From positions 2,170,001-2,234,000 of the forward strand of contig NZ_JAMYWY010000001.1 of the NCBI RefSeq assembly GCF_024159265.1: a stretch of DNA of 64,000 nt, read 5' to 3'. This document shows, piece by piece, positions 39,999-48,946 of the stretch (position 1 is its first letter; the number at the start of each line of letters is the position of its first letter). The notes below the pieces were generated by a model. The model saw only the letters and a program-made list of their open reading frames with translations, did no database searches and had not been told where the DNA came from. This stretch comes from Paenibacillus sp. 1781tsa1. Lineage in GTDB: Bacteria > Bacillota > Bacilli > Paenibacillales > Paenibacillaceae. A program made the position numbers and the translations under genes.

Positions 39999-40256
39999 AT
40001 GAAGTGGAGAAGACTGCTGTCGTTCAAACGATGGACACAAGTTTTCAAAAGGCTCCCCCGGCTGCTCCGGGCTCCGCAGATTCCTTTGGGAGAAAAGCTG
40101 TTGTTTATTATTCCGGCGCTGTTGTACTGGGTGCTTCCTGACGTGATGCCGTTTATGCCCATTGATGATATCGGGGTCACTTTGATTCTGATGAACTGGT
40201 TTGTGAGCCGGGCAGAACGTAAATATCCTGTGCTTCAGGAGGGCGCACCTTCTTAA
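39999..40256 (+). CDS. DUF1232-like small membrane protein
   Basis: An 85-aa protein from ATG 39999 (GGAGGG six bases upstream). A basic N-terminus (MKWRRLLSFKRWTQVFKRLPRLLR) precedes IPLGEKLLFIIPALLYWVLPDVMPFMPIDDIGVTLILMNWFV, which resembles the YkvA/DUF1232 membrane segment where a Ser/Pro-x-Asp-x-IPD motif is typical; here it is LPDVMPFMPIDDIG. It probably inserts as one hairpin. Function unknown. Confidence 0.7.
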   Translation: MKWRRLLSFKRWTQVFKRLPRLLRAPQIPLGEKLLFIIPALLYWVLPDVMPFMPIDDIGVTLILMNWFVSRAERKYPVLQEGAPS

Positions 40257-40397
40257 TTTGCAGCCCATGGATCATTTTAACATTGAATTCGCATCAATGT
40301 TATTGCGAAGAGCGGTAACTTTCTTTACAATAGATGCTGTAGTTTAAGAATGCTGAAATTGTTGAACCCAGCAATTACAATATAGGAGATGAAGAGA

Positions 40398-40700
40398 ATG
40401 AACTGCAAAATTACGCGTAATGCTGCTAAAGTATTGAAGCTTGAATTGGACAAGCCGGAGAACGAAGGAAAAAAACTGCGCGTTGTCATCACACATGCAC
40501 ATGGTGACCATGCTCACTACGGGCTTGATCTCGACACACCAAAAGAAAATGATACGGTTGTATCTACCGATAAAGAGATTGATGTCATTCTCGCGAATGA
40601 TCAGCCTTTGTTGAACGGTGTTAAAATTGACTACCTCTACTTCCCGGAAGAGGGATTTGTTATTACGAATCCGTCCCAAGGCAATCACGGCGACCACTAA
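40398..40700 (+). CDS. HesB/IscA-like (Fe-S biogenesis fold) protein lacking cluster cysteines
   Basis: A 100-aa protein from ATG 40398; AGGAG at 40384-40388 gives a nine-base spacer. The fold is that of HesB/IscA-like proteins: CKITRNAAKVLKLELDKPENEGKKLRVVIT, VVSTDKEIDVILANDQPLLNGVKIDYLYFPEEGFVITNP. The positions that carry Fe-S ligand cysteines in IscA are histidine-rich instead: THAHGDHAHYG in the middle and NHGDH at the C-terminus. The only cysteine is Cys3. A metal-binding but not Fe-S scaffolding role is suggested (inference). It is followed 21 bases later by the DUF1450 gene, probably one operon. Confidence 0.75.
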   Translation: MNCKITRNAAKVLKLELDKPENEGKKLRVVITHAHGDHAHYGLDLDTPKENDTVVSTDKEIDVILANDQPLLNGVKIDYLYFPEEGFVITNPSQGNHGDH

Positions 40701-40721
40701 GGGCGCGAAGAAGGGGAACTC

Positions 40722-40943
40722 ATGGCTAACGATATCCGTGTATGCGAAAAGTGTAATCATGTTCGACTGAAATCGATTGTGCCCAAGCTACAAAAAATGG
40801 CTCCAGACACGGAGATCAAGATTGGGTGCAAATCCTATTGCGGTCCTTGCGCGAAACGTGCATTTGTCTTTATTAATGGTCGGTATATCAGTGCGCCGAC
40901 TGAAGAAGAAGTGCTCGCCAAAGTTGCGAAGTTCGTTAAGTAA
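40722..40943 (+). CDS. DUF1450 family protein (YuzB-like)
   Basis: A 73-aa protein with four cysteines in two pairs: CEKCNH near the N-terminus and CKSYCGPCAKRAFVFINGRYISAPTEEEVLAKV. This is the DUF1450 pattern (thioredoxin-like, small, often near Fe-S or redox genes). AAGGGGAA precedes ATG 40722. A strong terminator follows. Confidence 0.88.
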   Translation: MANDIRVCEKCNHVRLKSIVPKLQKMAPDTEIKIGCKSYCGPCAKRAFVFINGRYISAPTEEEVLAKVAKFVK

Positions 40944-40994
40944 AGGATATAAGGATATAATAAGGTGAATGGGGAAAAACTGTCCACACACCGG

Positions 40995-41025
40995 AAAGGA
41001 GGGGCTACGAGCCTCTCCTTTTTTG
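40995..41025 (+). terminator. Terminator after the DUF1450 gene
   Basis: AAAGGAGGGGCT pairs with AGCCTCTCCTTT around ACG, then TTTTTG. Confidence 0.88.
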
Positions 41026-41054
41026 CGTTTGGGTAGTAGTGAACAAAAGTTGTG

Positions 41055-41453
41055 TTAGAATACAGTGCCCTTAATCATTTCATAAATTTTGAAGGTATCT
41101 TCTCTAATTTCAATAGCAATGACCGTATTATCCTTTTTCAGAAAATGTACATGCCCCATTCGTTCTTCCTCCAATTCGTCCCAGCCTGTATCCGCTAACT
41201 TCTGAAAATAATCCATTGGCGGGTATAGTCCTTGCTCTCCTCCAATATGTTTCAATTCATACATCACGCCTTCTTTAATGTTTCGATTGCCTGAATCAGT
41301 TATGATTCTAATGAGCTTCGCATTGCTTGGAACCGGGATATCGGGGTTAATGGATGATTCTGTATATCCTTCTATCTCGTATGTTGCAGGAGTACAACCT
41401 TGTACCCAAATGAGCAAGGGCAACATACAGAGTGTCAGTAATATTTTCTTCAA
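41055..41453 (-). CDS. Hypothetical lipoprotein
   Basis: A 132-aa protein from TTG 41453 (GGGAGG seven bases upstream on the minus strand). LKKILLTLCMLPLLIWVQGC is a lipoprotein signal with the lipobox VQGC, so the mature protein is anchored outside the membrane through Cys20. The mature part (110 residues) is a small alpha/beta domain with PPMDYFQKLADTGWDELEE; I do not recognise a family. It is monocistronic. Confidence 0.75.
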   Translation of the reverse strand: MKKILLTLCMLPLLIWVQGCTPATYEIEGYTESSINPDIPVPSNAKLIRIITDSGNRNIKEGVMYELKHIGGEQGLYPPMDYFQKLADTGWDELEEERMGHVHFLKKDNTVIAIEIREDTFKIYEMIKGTVF

Positions 41454-41603
41454 ATGAATTCCTCCCGACTCAGCATGTTTACCTAATAAACGTAGCGAAA
41501 TCAATTAAAGTTACGATAAAATCACAAAAGAAGAATAAGGAAGGCTTGTGCTATCCATCCTAAAGGGGTAACAGGAACATGATAATCCCAAGGAGGAATA
41601 CTC

Positions 41604-41885
41604 ATGCCGAAGCGTTATGATTCCAGTTTGCAAGCCGATACCACCGCATCTCAGGCGCAAAATGCGGTGAACAAGCTTCATTATGCTGTATCTCAGGCCC
41701 TGTCACACCCGACAGCACAAACCATAGTACAGGCGGAACGTCGTCTGGCACATACGGAGCAGGCAATGCGTCAAGCAGAGCTTTCGCTCGGAGGACAAGG
41801 CGTTGAGTTGGCAGAAGAGATGTTCATCGAGGAGAAGAGAAGATTGAATTCAATCCAGAGTCAGCACGGTCAAGGGAATTTATAA
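41604..41885 (+). CDS. Hypothetical small helical protein
   Basis: A 93-aa protein, MPKRYDSSLQADTTASQAQ..., rich in Ala, Gln and Glu and without cysteine or membrane segments. Residues 20-85 look like a long amphipathic helix or helical hairpin. AAGGAGGAATACTC precedes ATG 41604, an excellent binding site, and a strong terminator follows, so it is a real gene. I do not recognise a family. Confidence 0.7.
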   Translation: MPKRYDSSLQADTTASQAQNAVNKLHYAVSQALSHPTAQTIVQAERRLAHTEQAMRQAELSLGGQGVELAEEMFIEEKRRLNSIQSQHGQGNL

Positions 41886-41902
41886 CGTTCCTGTCACATC
41901 AG

Positions 41903-41938
41903 AACCCGCAGGGCAGCAATGCTTTGCGGGTTTTTTAT
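41903..41938 (+). terminator. Terminator after the small helical protein gene
   Basis: AACCCGCA pairs with TGCGGGTT around a 14-base loop containing AGCA/TGCT, then TTTT. Confidence 0.85.
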
Positions 41939-42059
41939 ATCTTTTGCAACGACTCTCGATCCATGGGTTTACTCCAACAGTATGTCGAATGGTCGCTTAA
42001 AATTCTGTGAGAAGGTTAATAGAACGAGAGCAGGCAAAATTCCATACGGGAGGTACAGA

Positions 42060-42890
42060 ATGACAAAACATATTACAGATTGTACGATTCTGAACAACGG
42101 AGTAACGATGCCATGGCTAGGATTTGGAACATATAAAGCAAAAGGTAAGGAAGTACAACAGGCGGTTGAGACCGCTTTGGAGGTTGGATATCGCAGTATT
42201 GATACCGCGTCCATCTATGGAAATGAAGAAGAAGTGGGACAAGCTATTGCAAGCAGTGGTGTTGCCCGTAACGAACTGTTTGTGACAACCAAGCTCTGGA
42301 ACGAGAATCAGGGATTTGATTCAACGCTGAGAGCATTTGAAGCCAGTCAGAAGGCACTTGGACTGAATGTGATTGATCTATACTTAATTCACTGGCCTGG
42401 CAGAGACCAGTATAAGGAGACGTGGAGAGCGTTCGAACGTCTATATAGCGAAGGAAGTATTCGCGCAATTGGTGTGAGCAATTTCCAAGTACATCATCTG
42501 CAAGATATCATAGATGAAGGCGGCACGGTGCCAGCAGTGAATCAGGTGGAATTGCATCCGGGTCTGATTCAACAGGAATTGCAGGATTTCTGTGGGGCGC
42601 AGGGGATTCAACTGGAGGCTTGGAGCCCGATCATGAAAGGCAAGCTGAACCAAGAGTCCACCCTCAAAGCATTGGCCCAGAAATATGGGAAAACGCCAGC
42701 ACAGATCATTCTGCGCTGGGACATTCAGAATCAGATTGTAACGATTCCGAAGTCGGTTACCCCGGACCGAATTCGTGAGAATGCGGACATCTTTGACTTT
42801 GAATTGACACCGGACGAGTTGAGACAAATTGATGCGCTGGATTCGAATAAGCGGACGGGTCCACATCCGGATCAACTGTTTTGGGATTAA
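42060..42890 (+). CDS. Aldo/keto reductase
   Basis: A 276-aa protein from ATG 42060 (GGGAGGT just upstream); an earlier in-frame ATG at 41919 would run through the preceding terminator. The catalytic tetrad is Asp48, Tyr53 (IDTASIYG), Lys78 (TTKLW) and His111 (LIHWPG). IPKSVTPDRIRENADIFDFELT is the NADPH-binding end. It reduces aldehydes, ketones or glyoxals with NADPH; 2,5-didehydrogluconate/methylglyoxal reductase-type AKRs are the closest by layout. The substrate is not identified by context. Confidence 0.92.
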   Translation: MTKHITDCTILNNGVTMPWLGFGTYKAKGKEVQQAVETALEVGYRSIDTASIYGNEEEVGQAIASSGVARNELFVTTKLWNENQGFDSTLRAFEASQKALGLNVIDLYLIHWPGRDQYKETWRAFERLYSEGSIRAIGVSNFQVHHLQDIIDEGGTVPAVNQVELHPGLIQQELQDFCGAQGIQLEAWSPIMKGKLNQESTLKALAQKYGKTPAQIILRWDIQNQIVTIPKSVTPDRIRENADIFDFELTPDELRQIDALDSNKRTGPHPDQLFWD

Positions 42891-43232
42891 GTGGTAGGCG
42901 ATAATTGAATATAAGTGTTTGATGAACTACTTGTGGTTGTTCCGGTTGCGGAATCATTCTTCGTGGGTTTAAGATGTAAGCATAATCGGTCACACTAAGA
43001 CACTGCGTGTGCAGAACAATCTTTCGATCGCCGTTATCCCCAGATTTATTTTGAAATTACTATCAAGGGAGAAATCCGGTGATAAATGCGAGCGCTCCGC
43101 TTCTCCAGCTTTTTTCTGCCCACTCCGTTATCGTGAAAATTATAAATCCATCTTTAGATTTGGTGGGTAATTAAGAAGCATATAAAAAAGCAGCAGGATC
43201 GGGAGGTATCCCCTGATCCTGCTGCTTTTGTA
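42891..43232. other. Intergenic region between convergent genes
   Basis: The first 290 bases show no gene. The end holds a strong bidirectional terminator at 43184-43231. Confidence 0.6.
43184..43231. terminator. Bidirectional terminator between the aldo/keto reductase and DsbA-like genes
   Basis: AAAAGCAGCAGGATC pairs perfectly with GATCCTGCTGCTTTT (15 bp), capped by GGGAGG/CCC; A-rich on the left and T-rich on the right. Confidence 0.9.
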
Positions 43233-43967
43233 TTATTTATTCGAATCGGATGGTGGCACTGCGCATCCGTCATCTGTGCAGACACCGCTGCCGTCAGCAT
43301 CTATTGTATTGGACTCAACCATGGTGAACGGGGAACGTTCGTCCCATGCTTTCTGAATGGCGTCCAGGAACACCTCGTCCGGCTGAGCGCCTGACACGGC
43401 AAACTTGCGGTCGAATACGAAGAACGGTACGCCGCGGATGCCTAGTTGTTCGCCTTCCGCTTGGTCAGCGCGGACATTGTCAGTAAATTGATCGCTCGAC
43501 AGCACTGCCGTAGCTGCATCTCGATCCAACCCTACTTCCTCTGCCAACTGAGCCAACACTTCAGGATCACCGGAGTGTTTACCTTCAATGAACACAGCTT
43601 GGAATATGCGCTCACTCAGTTCAAGCGCTTTGCCTTGTGTATCCGCCCAGTGTGTCAATCGGTGTGCGGAGAAGGAGTTCGTAGGGATCATGGCATCAAT
43701 ATTGTATTCCAGTCCTGCCGTGCGAGCATTGGCATTCATCTGAGCATTCATGCCTTTGGCCTGTTCCACGCTCATATTATATTTGGAAGCAAGATATTCC
43801 GTATTGGTTTTGCCTGGGTTCAATGCAGCGTTTGGATCAAGCTCGAAGCTTTTGAATTGCAGCTTCACTTCATCACGGTGTGGAAACTGTTGCAATACAT
43901 TCTCCAGGCGGCGTTTGCCGATATAACAGAATGGGCACAGAAAATCTGACCATATCTCAATATTCAT
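43233..43967 (-). CDS. DsbA family oxidoreductase (FrnE-like)
   Basis: A 244-aa thioredoxin-fold protein without signal peptide. MNIEIWSDFLCPFCYIGKRRLE has the active site Cys-Pro-Phe-Cys at 11-14. The inserted helical domain and RGVPFFVFDRKFAVSGAQ with the cis-proline loop match the FrnE group of cytoplasmic disulfide isomerase-like proteins. The C-terminus adds two cysteines (VCTDDGC). GGAGGTTTTA precedes ATG 43967. It probably protects proteins from oxidative or disulfide stress. Confidence 0.92.
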   Translation of the reverse strand: MNIEIWSDFLCPFCYIGKRRLENVLQQFPHRDEVKLQFKSFELDPNAALNPGKTNTEYLASKYNMSVEQAKGMNAQMNANARTAGLEYNIDAMIPTNSFSAHRLTHWADTQGKALELSERIFQAVFIEGKHSGDPEVLAQLAEEVGLDRDAATAVLSSDQFTDNVRADQAEGEQLGIRGVPFFVFDRKFAVSGAQPDEVFLDAIQKAWDERSPFTMVESNTIDADGSGVCTDDGCAVPPSDSNK

Positions 43968-44048
43968 GATGTTAAAACCTCCATTATTCTTTAGTTGAAA
44001 CTATTATAGTTACAATTATAAAGCCACTTTCTATAATTCGCAAGAAGA

Positions 44049-44477
44049 TTACGATTTATCCCGATATGCTTTGGACCAATGATAAGGTTGGAGCTCATCC
44101 AGTCTCTTGAAGACCAGCTGACCTTCAGGGTCGTATACGGCAGCTTTGACTTCTTCACCCCAATAAAACAATCGTTCCTGACATACGCCGCAAGGTGTGA
44201 GGACCTTGAATTCTGAATGCTCATCATCACGAGCGATACAGAGGGAGTGGGTGACGCGTTCGTTCAATTTGTGGGCTTCCAGATAAGCTCCTGTTTCCAT
44301 ACACAGATGCGTGGCATCGTTAATGACCTCTGGAGCTACACTAATCAGCAGGGAGCCAGCTTCGGTATAGACAGCACCCGCGCCGCCCCATCCCTGAGGA
44401 TAACGTTGTTTCACAAATTTTGCAGCTGCATCGAACAATTTCTGTTCTATATTGAGTGGTTCAGTGTGTGTTGTCAT
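44049..44477 (-). CDS. Cytidine deaminase-like zinc deaminase
   Basis: A 142-aa protein. The zinc and proton-transfer residues are Cys-Met-Glu (CMETGAYLEA, in place of the more common His/Cys-Ala-Glu) and PCGVCQERL. The size and motif spacing fit the blasticidin-S/cytidine deaminase family. It deaminates cytidine or a related nucleoside. AAAAGGGGAA on the minus strand precedes ATG 44477. It stands between the LTA synthase and DsbA-like genes on the same strand, each with its own ribosome binding site. Confidence 0.85.
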   Translation of the reverse strand: MTTHTEPLNIEQKLFDAAAKFVKQRYPQGWGGAGAVYTEAGSLLISVAPEVINDATHLCMETGAYLEAHKLNERVTHSLCIARDDEHSEFKVLTPCGVCQERLFYWGEEVKAAVYDPEGQLVFKRLDELQPYHWSKAYRDKS

Positions 44478-44551
44478 GTAATGAGAGTTCCCCTTTTAAA
44501 TCCAATTCAATTCATTTCGTGTATTTGTTGTGCCTGTCATTATGATTTTGC

Positions 44552-46552
44552 TCATTGCAATGCTGCTGCTCCACTGTCTTCCTCTCGAAAGCGCTGAATC
44601 AAATCATAGGTAATCACCGTGTCCGAGACGTGTAAGCGCTTGGTTGCTTCATCATGAGCGGGACGGCAAGTGTTGATATCTGTTTTGTCACGTGTGGACA
44701 GGTCATAACAAGCGCCGCTCTCGTAGATATAATCATCCGATGGAATATAGAATACAGAACCATCCGAGAATGCGCCATTACGCAGCACAACCGTACGTGC
44801 AGACCCGTCATATACGTCGTTACCCATATGATAATAGGACTGGTCGGACACCCCGAGCAGATGCAGCACGGATGGCGTGATGTCCAGTTGTCCCGAAGGT
44901 TCGTCGATGGTTCCAGCCGCTGCCCCATCCGGTAAATGCACCAGCAGGGGAACCTCGTTCATGATCTGTGCCATATCCAGATCGTTCAGGGAGCGTCCCA
45001 GGAACTGCTCGTATTGCGATTGTTCTTTGATTGAGTTGTCATGGTCTCCGTAAAACATAAAAATGGTATTTTCCCATAGTCCCCGACTTTTCAAATCCTC
45101 CACCATTTTGCCCAGTGCAGAATCCACGTAATGTACGGATTGCAGATAGTTACCGAACATGGTTCCCTGAAACTCGCCTACATCCAGCTGTTGTTTCTCT
45201 TTCGGCAATGCATACGGATGGTGACTGCTGAGTGTAATGAGGAACGAATAGAACGGTTCGGTAATCTCACTGCTCATTTTCTCAACGGATTGCCGGAAAA
45301 AGGATTCATCAGACAGGGACCAGCCAAGCGGGTCATCCTGTGCAAAATCATTTTTACTATAAAACTTGTCATACTTCATGTTCTGATACATCGTATACCG
45401 ATTCCAGAAGCCGCTCTCATAAGCATGAAATACGTTGGTGCTATACCCGTTATCCTTCAGAATGGAAGGGAGGGAATCATACGTATGGTCTGCATACCGT
45501 ACAAAGGCTGAACCAACCGGAAGTGGATGTAGGGAAATATTTGCTCCAAAATCGGCATCTGACGTTCTGCCCTGACCGGTCTGGTGGTAAAAGTGACTGT
45601 AATACTGACTTTCTTTCATCAGTTCATTAAAATGGGGTGTGATCTCCTGACCGCCAATACTCTGGCCAATCATGAAGTTCATAAAGGCCTCACCCTGGAC
45701 AATGATGACATTGCTGTCCTTGTATTTACCGAACAAAGCATCATTTTGCGGAGCGTTTTGCTGCCTTTCAGCGAAGAACGCCTTTGCCTGTTCAACATCA
45801 GCGGGTTCAGCTTCTGGCCCGGAGCCGATGTTGTCTTTGGCGTAGTTGTACAGATCATAACCGTGAAAAGCGAGGAGTCCGGTCACATTGTACATGGATA
45901 CATTCCACCAGTTGTTATCGAACAGGCCCTTGGCCCATGTTTTGCTGTAAAAATAAATCGGGCCAACAGCGAGTCCCAGCCCTAGCACAAGGGCAATGCT
46001 GCCAGCAGTAAGTCGGCGGCGCATCTGCCCCTTGCGATCGTTGAACGAATAACTTCCATAACCTTGAACCGATGCACTGGAGTGCTTTGAACGGTAACGT
46101 CTGCTGAACAATACAATCGCTGCGAAAGGTATGACGACAAGCCAATCGGCAAAAAACCAGAAATCGCTTGGGAAGATCAATGTAGCGATGCTGTCCCCCA
46201 ATGCGTCAACTTGTCTGGCTTGCAACAATACCGGGATGGTCAAGAAATCCTGGAAATAGCGATAATACACCATATCGGCGTAGATTAGTGCGGTAAGCAG
46301 CAGGTTAAGCACGACCAGAGATAGGATCATGCCTCTGCGAGGCAACCACCAGGTCCAGAAGGACAGGAGGAGCAATGATCCAATGGCAATAACCTTATCC
46401 AGAAGTCCCATCGTAATGTTATAGGCGTGCAGATTGTGATGAAGCCACATGAGTTTGAGCAGCATGAACACAAGAAAAATAAGATATAACGTTAGTGGAT
46501 GATTCAGAAGCCCGCGTGGCATGGAGCTGCGCGTAGGCCGAGTGACAACCAT
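44552..46552 (-). CDS. LTA synthase family protein (LtaS-type sulfatase-fold)
   Basis: A 666-aa protein with five membrane segments (about 20-35, 53-70, 75-95, 130-150, 182-202) and an extracellular sulfatase-fold domain from about 280. Active-site residues are Glu288 (VQGEAF), the threonine nucleophile Thr330 (GQGRTSDADF) and Asp503-His504 (YGDHDN), matching LtaS of Staphylococcus and Bacillus. It polymerises glycerol phosphate from phosphatidylglycerol onto a glycolipid to make lipoteichoic acid; paralogues also act as primases or in sporulation. AAAGGGGACATAGATT precedes ATG 46552. Confidence 0.92.
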   Translation of the reverse strand: MVVTRPTRSSMPRGLLNHPLTLYLIFLVFMLLKLMWLHHNLHAYNITMGLLDKVIAIGSLLLLSFWTWWLPRRGMILSLVVLNLLLTALIYADMVYYRYFQDFLTIPVLLQARQVDALGDSIATLIFPSDFWFFADWLVVIPFAAIVLFSRRYRSKHSSASVQGYGSYSFNDRKGQMRRRLTAGSIALVLGLGLAVGPIYFYSKTWAKGLFDNNWWNVSMYNVTGLLAFHGYDLYNYAKDNIGSGPEAEPADVEQAKAFFAERQQNAPQNDALFGKYKDSNVIIVQGEAFMNFMIGQSIGGQEITPHFNELMKESQYYSHFYHQTGQGRTSDADFGANISLHPLPVGSAFVRYADHTYDSLPSILKDNGYSTNVFHAYESGFWNRYTMYQNMKYDKFYSKNDFAQDDPLGWSLSDESFFRQSVEKMSSEITEPFYSFLITLSSHHPYALPKEKQQLDVGEFQGTMFGNYLQSVHYVDSALGKMVEDLKSRGLWENTIFMFYGDHDNSIKEQSQYEQFLGRSLNDLDMAQIMNEVPLLVHLPDGAAAGTIDEPSGQLDITPSVLHLLGVSDQSYYHMGNDVYDGSARTVVLRNGAFSDGSVFYIPSDDYIYESGACYDLSTRDKTDINTCRPAHDEATKRLHVSDTVITYDLIQRFREEDSGAAALQ

Positions 46553-46716
46553 AATCTATGTCCCCTTTGTTTTTTGTTGTTTTGTAATCGGAATGTAAAA
46601 TAGAGCTCCATCCATTATAGCGTGGCCTCATGGGTTTTCAACTATGCCTCTGGTAGAATCTATTCCTGGTCAATTAAAGGTGGATGAAGGAGAATTCATT
46701 TGACCAGAAAAGCGCA

Positions 46717-46756
46717 CAAAAAAAGCGCCCCGGCCATGGATGGCAGAAGCACTTTA
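46717..46756 (-). terminator. Terminator of the THUMP methyltransferase gene
   Basis: On the minus strand AAAGTGCTTCTGCC pairs with GGCCGGGGCGCTTT with several wobble pairs, then seven T residues. Confidence 0.7.
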
Positions 46757-46768
46757 TATTTGGAACAA

Positions 46769-47932
46769 TTATAAAGATTGTGGTGCTTTATTTCGTGGGG
46801 GCAATGGGCCCAAATACTGATAGTACTGGGTTTCAATTCGTCCGTTGAACAACTTGCGCCGTTTGTCTGCCTTGTGACCGAAATACTCCTCGAAAGCTTT
46901 GGTCGATGTGATTGCAAAAAAGGACCATGTCGGCATGTCGAGGTAACTGCGCCCCAGTGAGCGGAGCAACTTCTGAACTTCTTTTTCTTCACTCAAACGT
47001 TCACCATATGGGGGATTGGTAATGATGACACCATATTCACCCTGTGGTCTTGCGCGATGAGCGGGCAGGACGCTGACTTCAATATCTTTGGCAAAACCAG
47101 CACTTTTGATCGCTGCCATAGCAACTTCAATCGCTTCCGGATCAATATCGCTACCTGAAATTTGTAACGGGACATCGTCACGTACAGCATCGAATGCTTC
47201 TTCGCGCGCCTGTTCCCACAATTCTTCAGGAATGACAGCCCAGTCCTCAGAGTTGAAGGTCCGACGAAGTCCTGGTGCAATGTTCCAGCCGATCATAGCG
47301 GCTTCGATCAGCATTGTACCTGATCCACAGCATGGATCGTAGAAGGGACGGGAAACATTCCAGCGACTGAGCTGAATCAGAGCTGCAGCAAGGGTTTCTT
47401 TGAGTGGTGCTTCAGTAACGAGTTTACGATAACCCCGTTTGTGCAAGCCTGGTCCGGTCGTATCCAACGTAAGCAGGGCGCGATCATTCAGCAAAATAAC
47501 TTCAATCACATAACGAGACCCATCTTCGGGGAACCACTCTGTGTCATAGGTCAACTTCAGTTTCTCTACGATTGCTTTCTTCACGATCCCTTGTGATGCA
47601 GGCACACTGCTTAACTGGGATTTTTGAGAGCGACCTTCTACAGGGAATTCGCCGTCGGCTGGAATCCACTCTTCCCATGGAAGTGCTTTGGTGCCTTCAA
47701 ACAATTCGTCAAATGTCGTGGCAGGGAATTCACCCATTTTCACCAATACGCGGTCTGAACTTCTCAGCCACAGATTACAACGGCAAATATCAATATAATC
47801 TCCTGTGAAGAAAACCCGTCCGTTGTCGATCGTAACATCTTCATACCCCAGTTGCTTCAGTTCCCGGGCGACAACAGCCTCGAGTCCCATCGCCGAGGTT
47901 GCAATCAATTGCAATTGAGCCATGTGATTCAT
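46769..47932 (-). CDS. THUMP domain class I RNA methyltransferase (YpsC/RlmL-like)
   Basis: A 387-aa protein. An N-terminal THUMP RNA-binding region (about 1-160; LQLIATSAMGLEAVVARELKQLGY) is followed by a SAM methyltransferase domain with FYDPCCGSGTMLIEAAMIG (SAM loop) and VIITNPPYGERL (NPPY, amino-group methylation). The layout matches the guanine-N2 23S rRNA methyltransferases of the RlmL type. GGAGTTGAA precedes ATG 47932; a second ATG follows three codons later. It is monocistronic. Confidence 0.92.
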   Translation of the reverse strand: MNHMAQLQLIATSAMGLEAVVARELKQLGYEDVTIDNGRVFFTGDYIDICRCNLWLRSSDRVLVKMGEFPATTFDELFEGTKALPWEEWIPADGEFPVEGRSQKSQLSSVPASQGIVKKAIVEKLKLTYDTEWFPEDGSRYVIEVILLNDRALLTLDTTGPGLHKRGYRKLVTEAPLKETLAAALIQLSRWNVSRPFYDPCCGSGTMLIEAAMIGWNIAPGLRRTFNSEDWAVIPEELWEQAREEAFDAVRDDVPLQISGSDIDPEAIEVAMAAIKSAGFAKDIEVSVLPAHRARPQGEYGVIITNPPYGERLSEEKEVQKLLRSLGRSYLDMPTWSFFAITSTKAFEEYFGHKADKRRKLFNGRIETQYYQYLGPLPPRNKAPQSL

Positions 47933-48158
47933 TTCAACTCCATTTCAAGCTGGAGAAGGATATCCTTCTCTCTGCTGTATAGTAACGGTGCGGCCTTGCC
48001 GCTTTCCGTGAAAAAACTTACAATGAGAAATGCGGTGAACGTATGCATTCCTCTTTCGAAGTGATGCACCAGTCAACCGCCTGTGTTGATAACAAACATT
48101 TATTATAGAACATTGGCATCCATATGGAAAGCAGTCCAAGTGTCCAAGGAGGATTTTA

Positions 48159-48794
48159 GTGGTGAATCTGACCCCTGATGAATATGTAAATCAATTATTT
48201 CAAGAAGATGACCTTTTGCTGAAAGTGAAAGAAGCTATCCGTTCGAACGGTATGCCGGAAGTTTCGGTGGCTGCTGCGTATGGACGATTGCTCACGTTTC
48301 TAGCCAAGACATCCAAAGCAGAAGCTGCGCTCGAAATCGGCGTGCTGGGCGGTTACAGTGGGATCTGCATTGCACGTGGATTGCGTGAGAGTGGAACCCT
48401 GACTTCGCTGGAACTGAAAGAGGAATATGCGGCAATGGCGCGTGGACATCTGGAAGAAGGCGGATTTGGCGAAAAGGTGGAGTACCGGATTGGCCCGGCG
48501 GCAGACAGCCTGGAGCAATTGGAGCAGGAAGGACGTACATTCGATTTCTTCTTTATAGATGCAGATAAGGAGAATTATCCGGTATATCTTGACTATGCCA
48601 TTAAGCTGGCCCGGCCAGGTGCTGTCATTGTAGGTGATAATTGTTTCCTGCGTGGTCGTACACTAAATCCGGACAAGCAAGGTCCGGCTGTGCTTGCTGT
48701 TCGTCGCTTCAATGAACAGATGGCAAGTGACCCGCGTCTGGTGACGACGATGTTGCCGGACTACGATGGGCTCGTACTTGCCTGGGTGAAGTAA
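48159..48794 (+). CDS. O-methyltransferase, class I SAM-dependent (YrrM-like)
   Basis: A 211-aa protein; two GTG codons in a row (48159 and 48162) follow AAGGAGGA, and either may be used. AALEIGVLGGYSGICIARGL is the SAM motif, SLELKEEYAAMAR is the ribose-binding acid, and FFFIDADKENYPVYLDYAIKLARPGAVIVGDN holds the metal-binding acids of the catechol/caffeoyl-CoA O-methyltransferase family (Asp in DAD and DN). Some Bacillus relatives methylate tRNA uridine derivatives. The substrate here is open. Confidence 0.9.
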   Translation: MVNLTPDEYVNQLFQEDDLLLKVKEAIRSNGMPEVSVAAAYGRLLTFLAKTSKAEAALEIGVLGGYSGICIARGLRESGTLTSLELKEEYAAMARGHLEEGGFGEKVEYRIGPAADSLEQLEQEGRTFDFFFIDADKENYPVYLDYAIKLARPGAVIVGDNCFLRGRTLNPDKQGPAVLAVRRFNEQMASDPRLVTTMLPDYDGLVLAWVK

Positions 48795-48814
48795 AAGTCA
48801 AAAATTCCTGAATA

Positions 48815-48880
48815 AAAACTCCGATGGAACACGATCTCACGCTTTTATGTTGTGAGGGGGATCGTGATCGGAGTTTTTTA
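48815..48880 (+). terminator. Terminator after the O-methyltransferase gene
   Basis: AAAACTCCGAT pairs with ATCGGAGTTTT, extended by CACGATC/GATCGTG and TCAC/GTGA; six T residues follow. Confidence 0.9.
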
Positions 48881-48946
48881 GCCGTTTTTAATTTTGCCGT
48901 GTATATTCTGCTCATTGCAATCCTGGTTTTCTTGATTTTTCTGAGC

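Noticed and set aside
46700-46774. A 24-codon frame starting TTG with AAGGAG upstream.
   Set aside because: It runs through the methyltransferase terminator and into the end of that gene on the other strand; chance is more likely.
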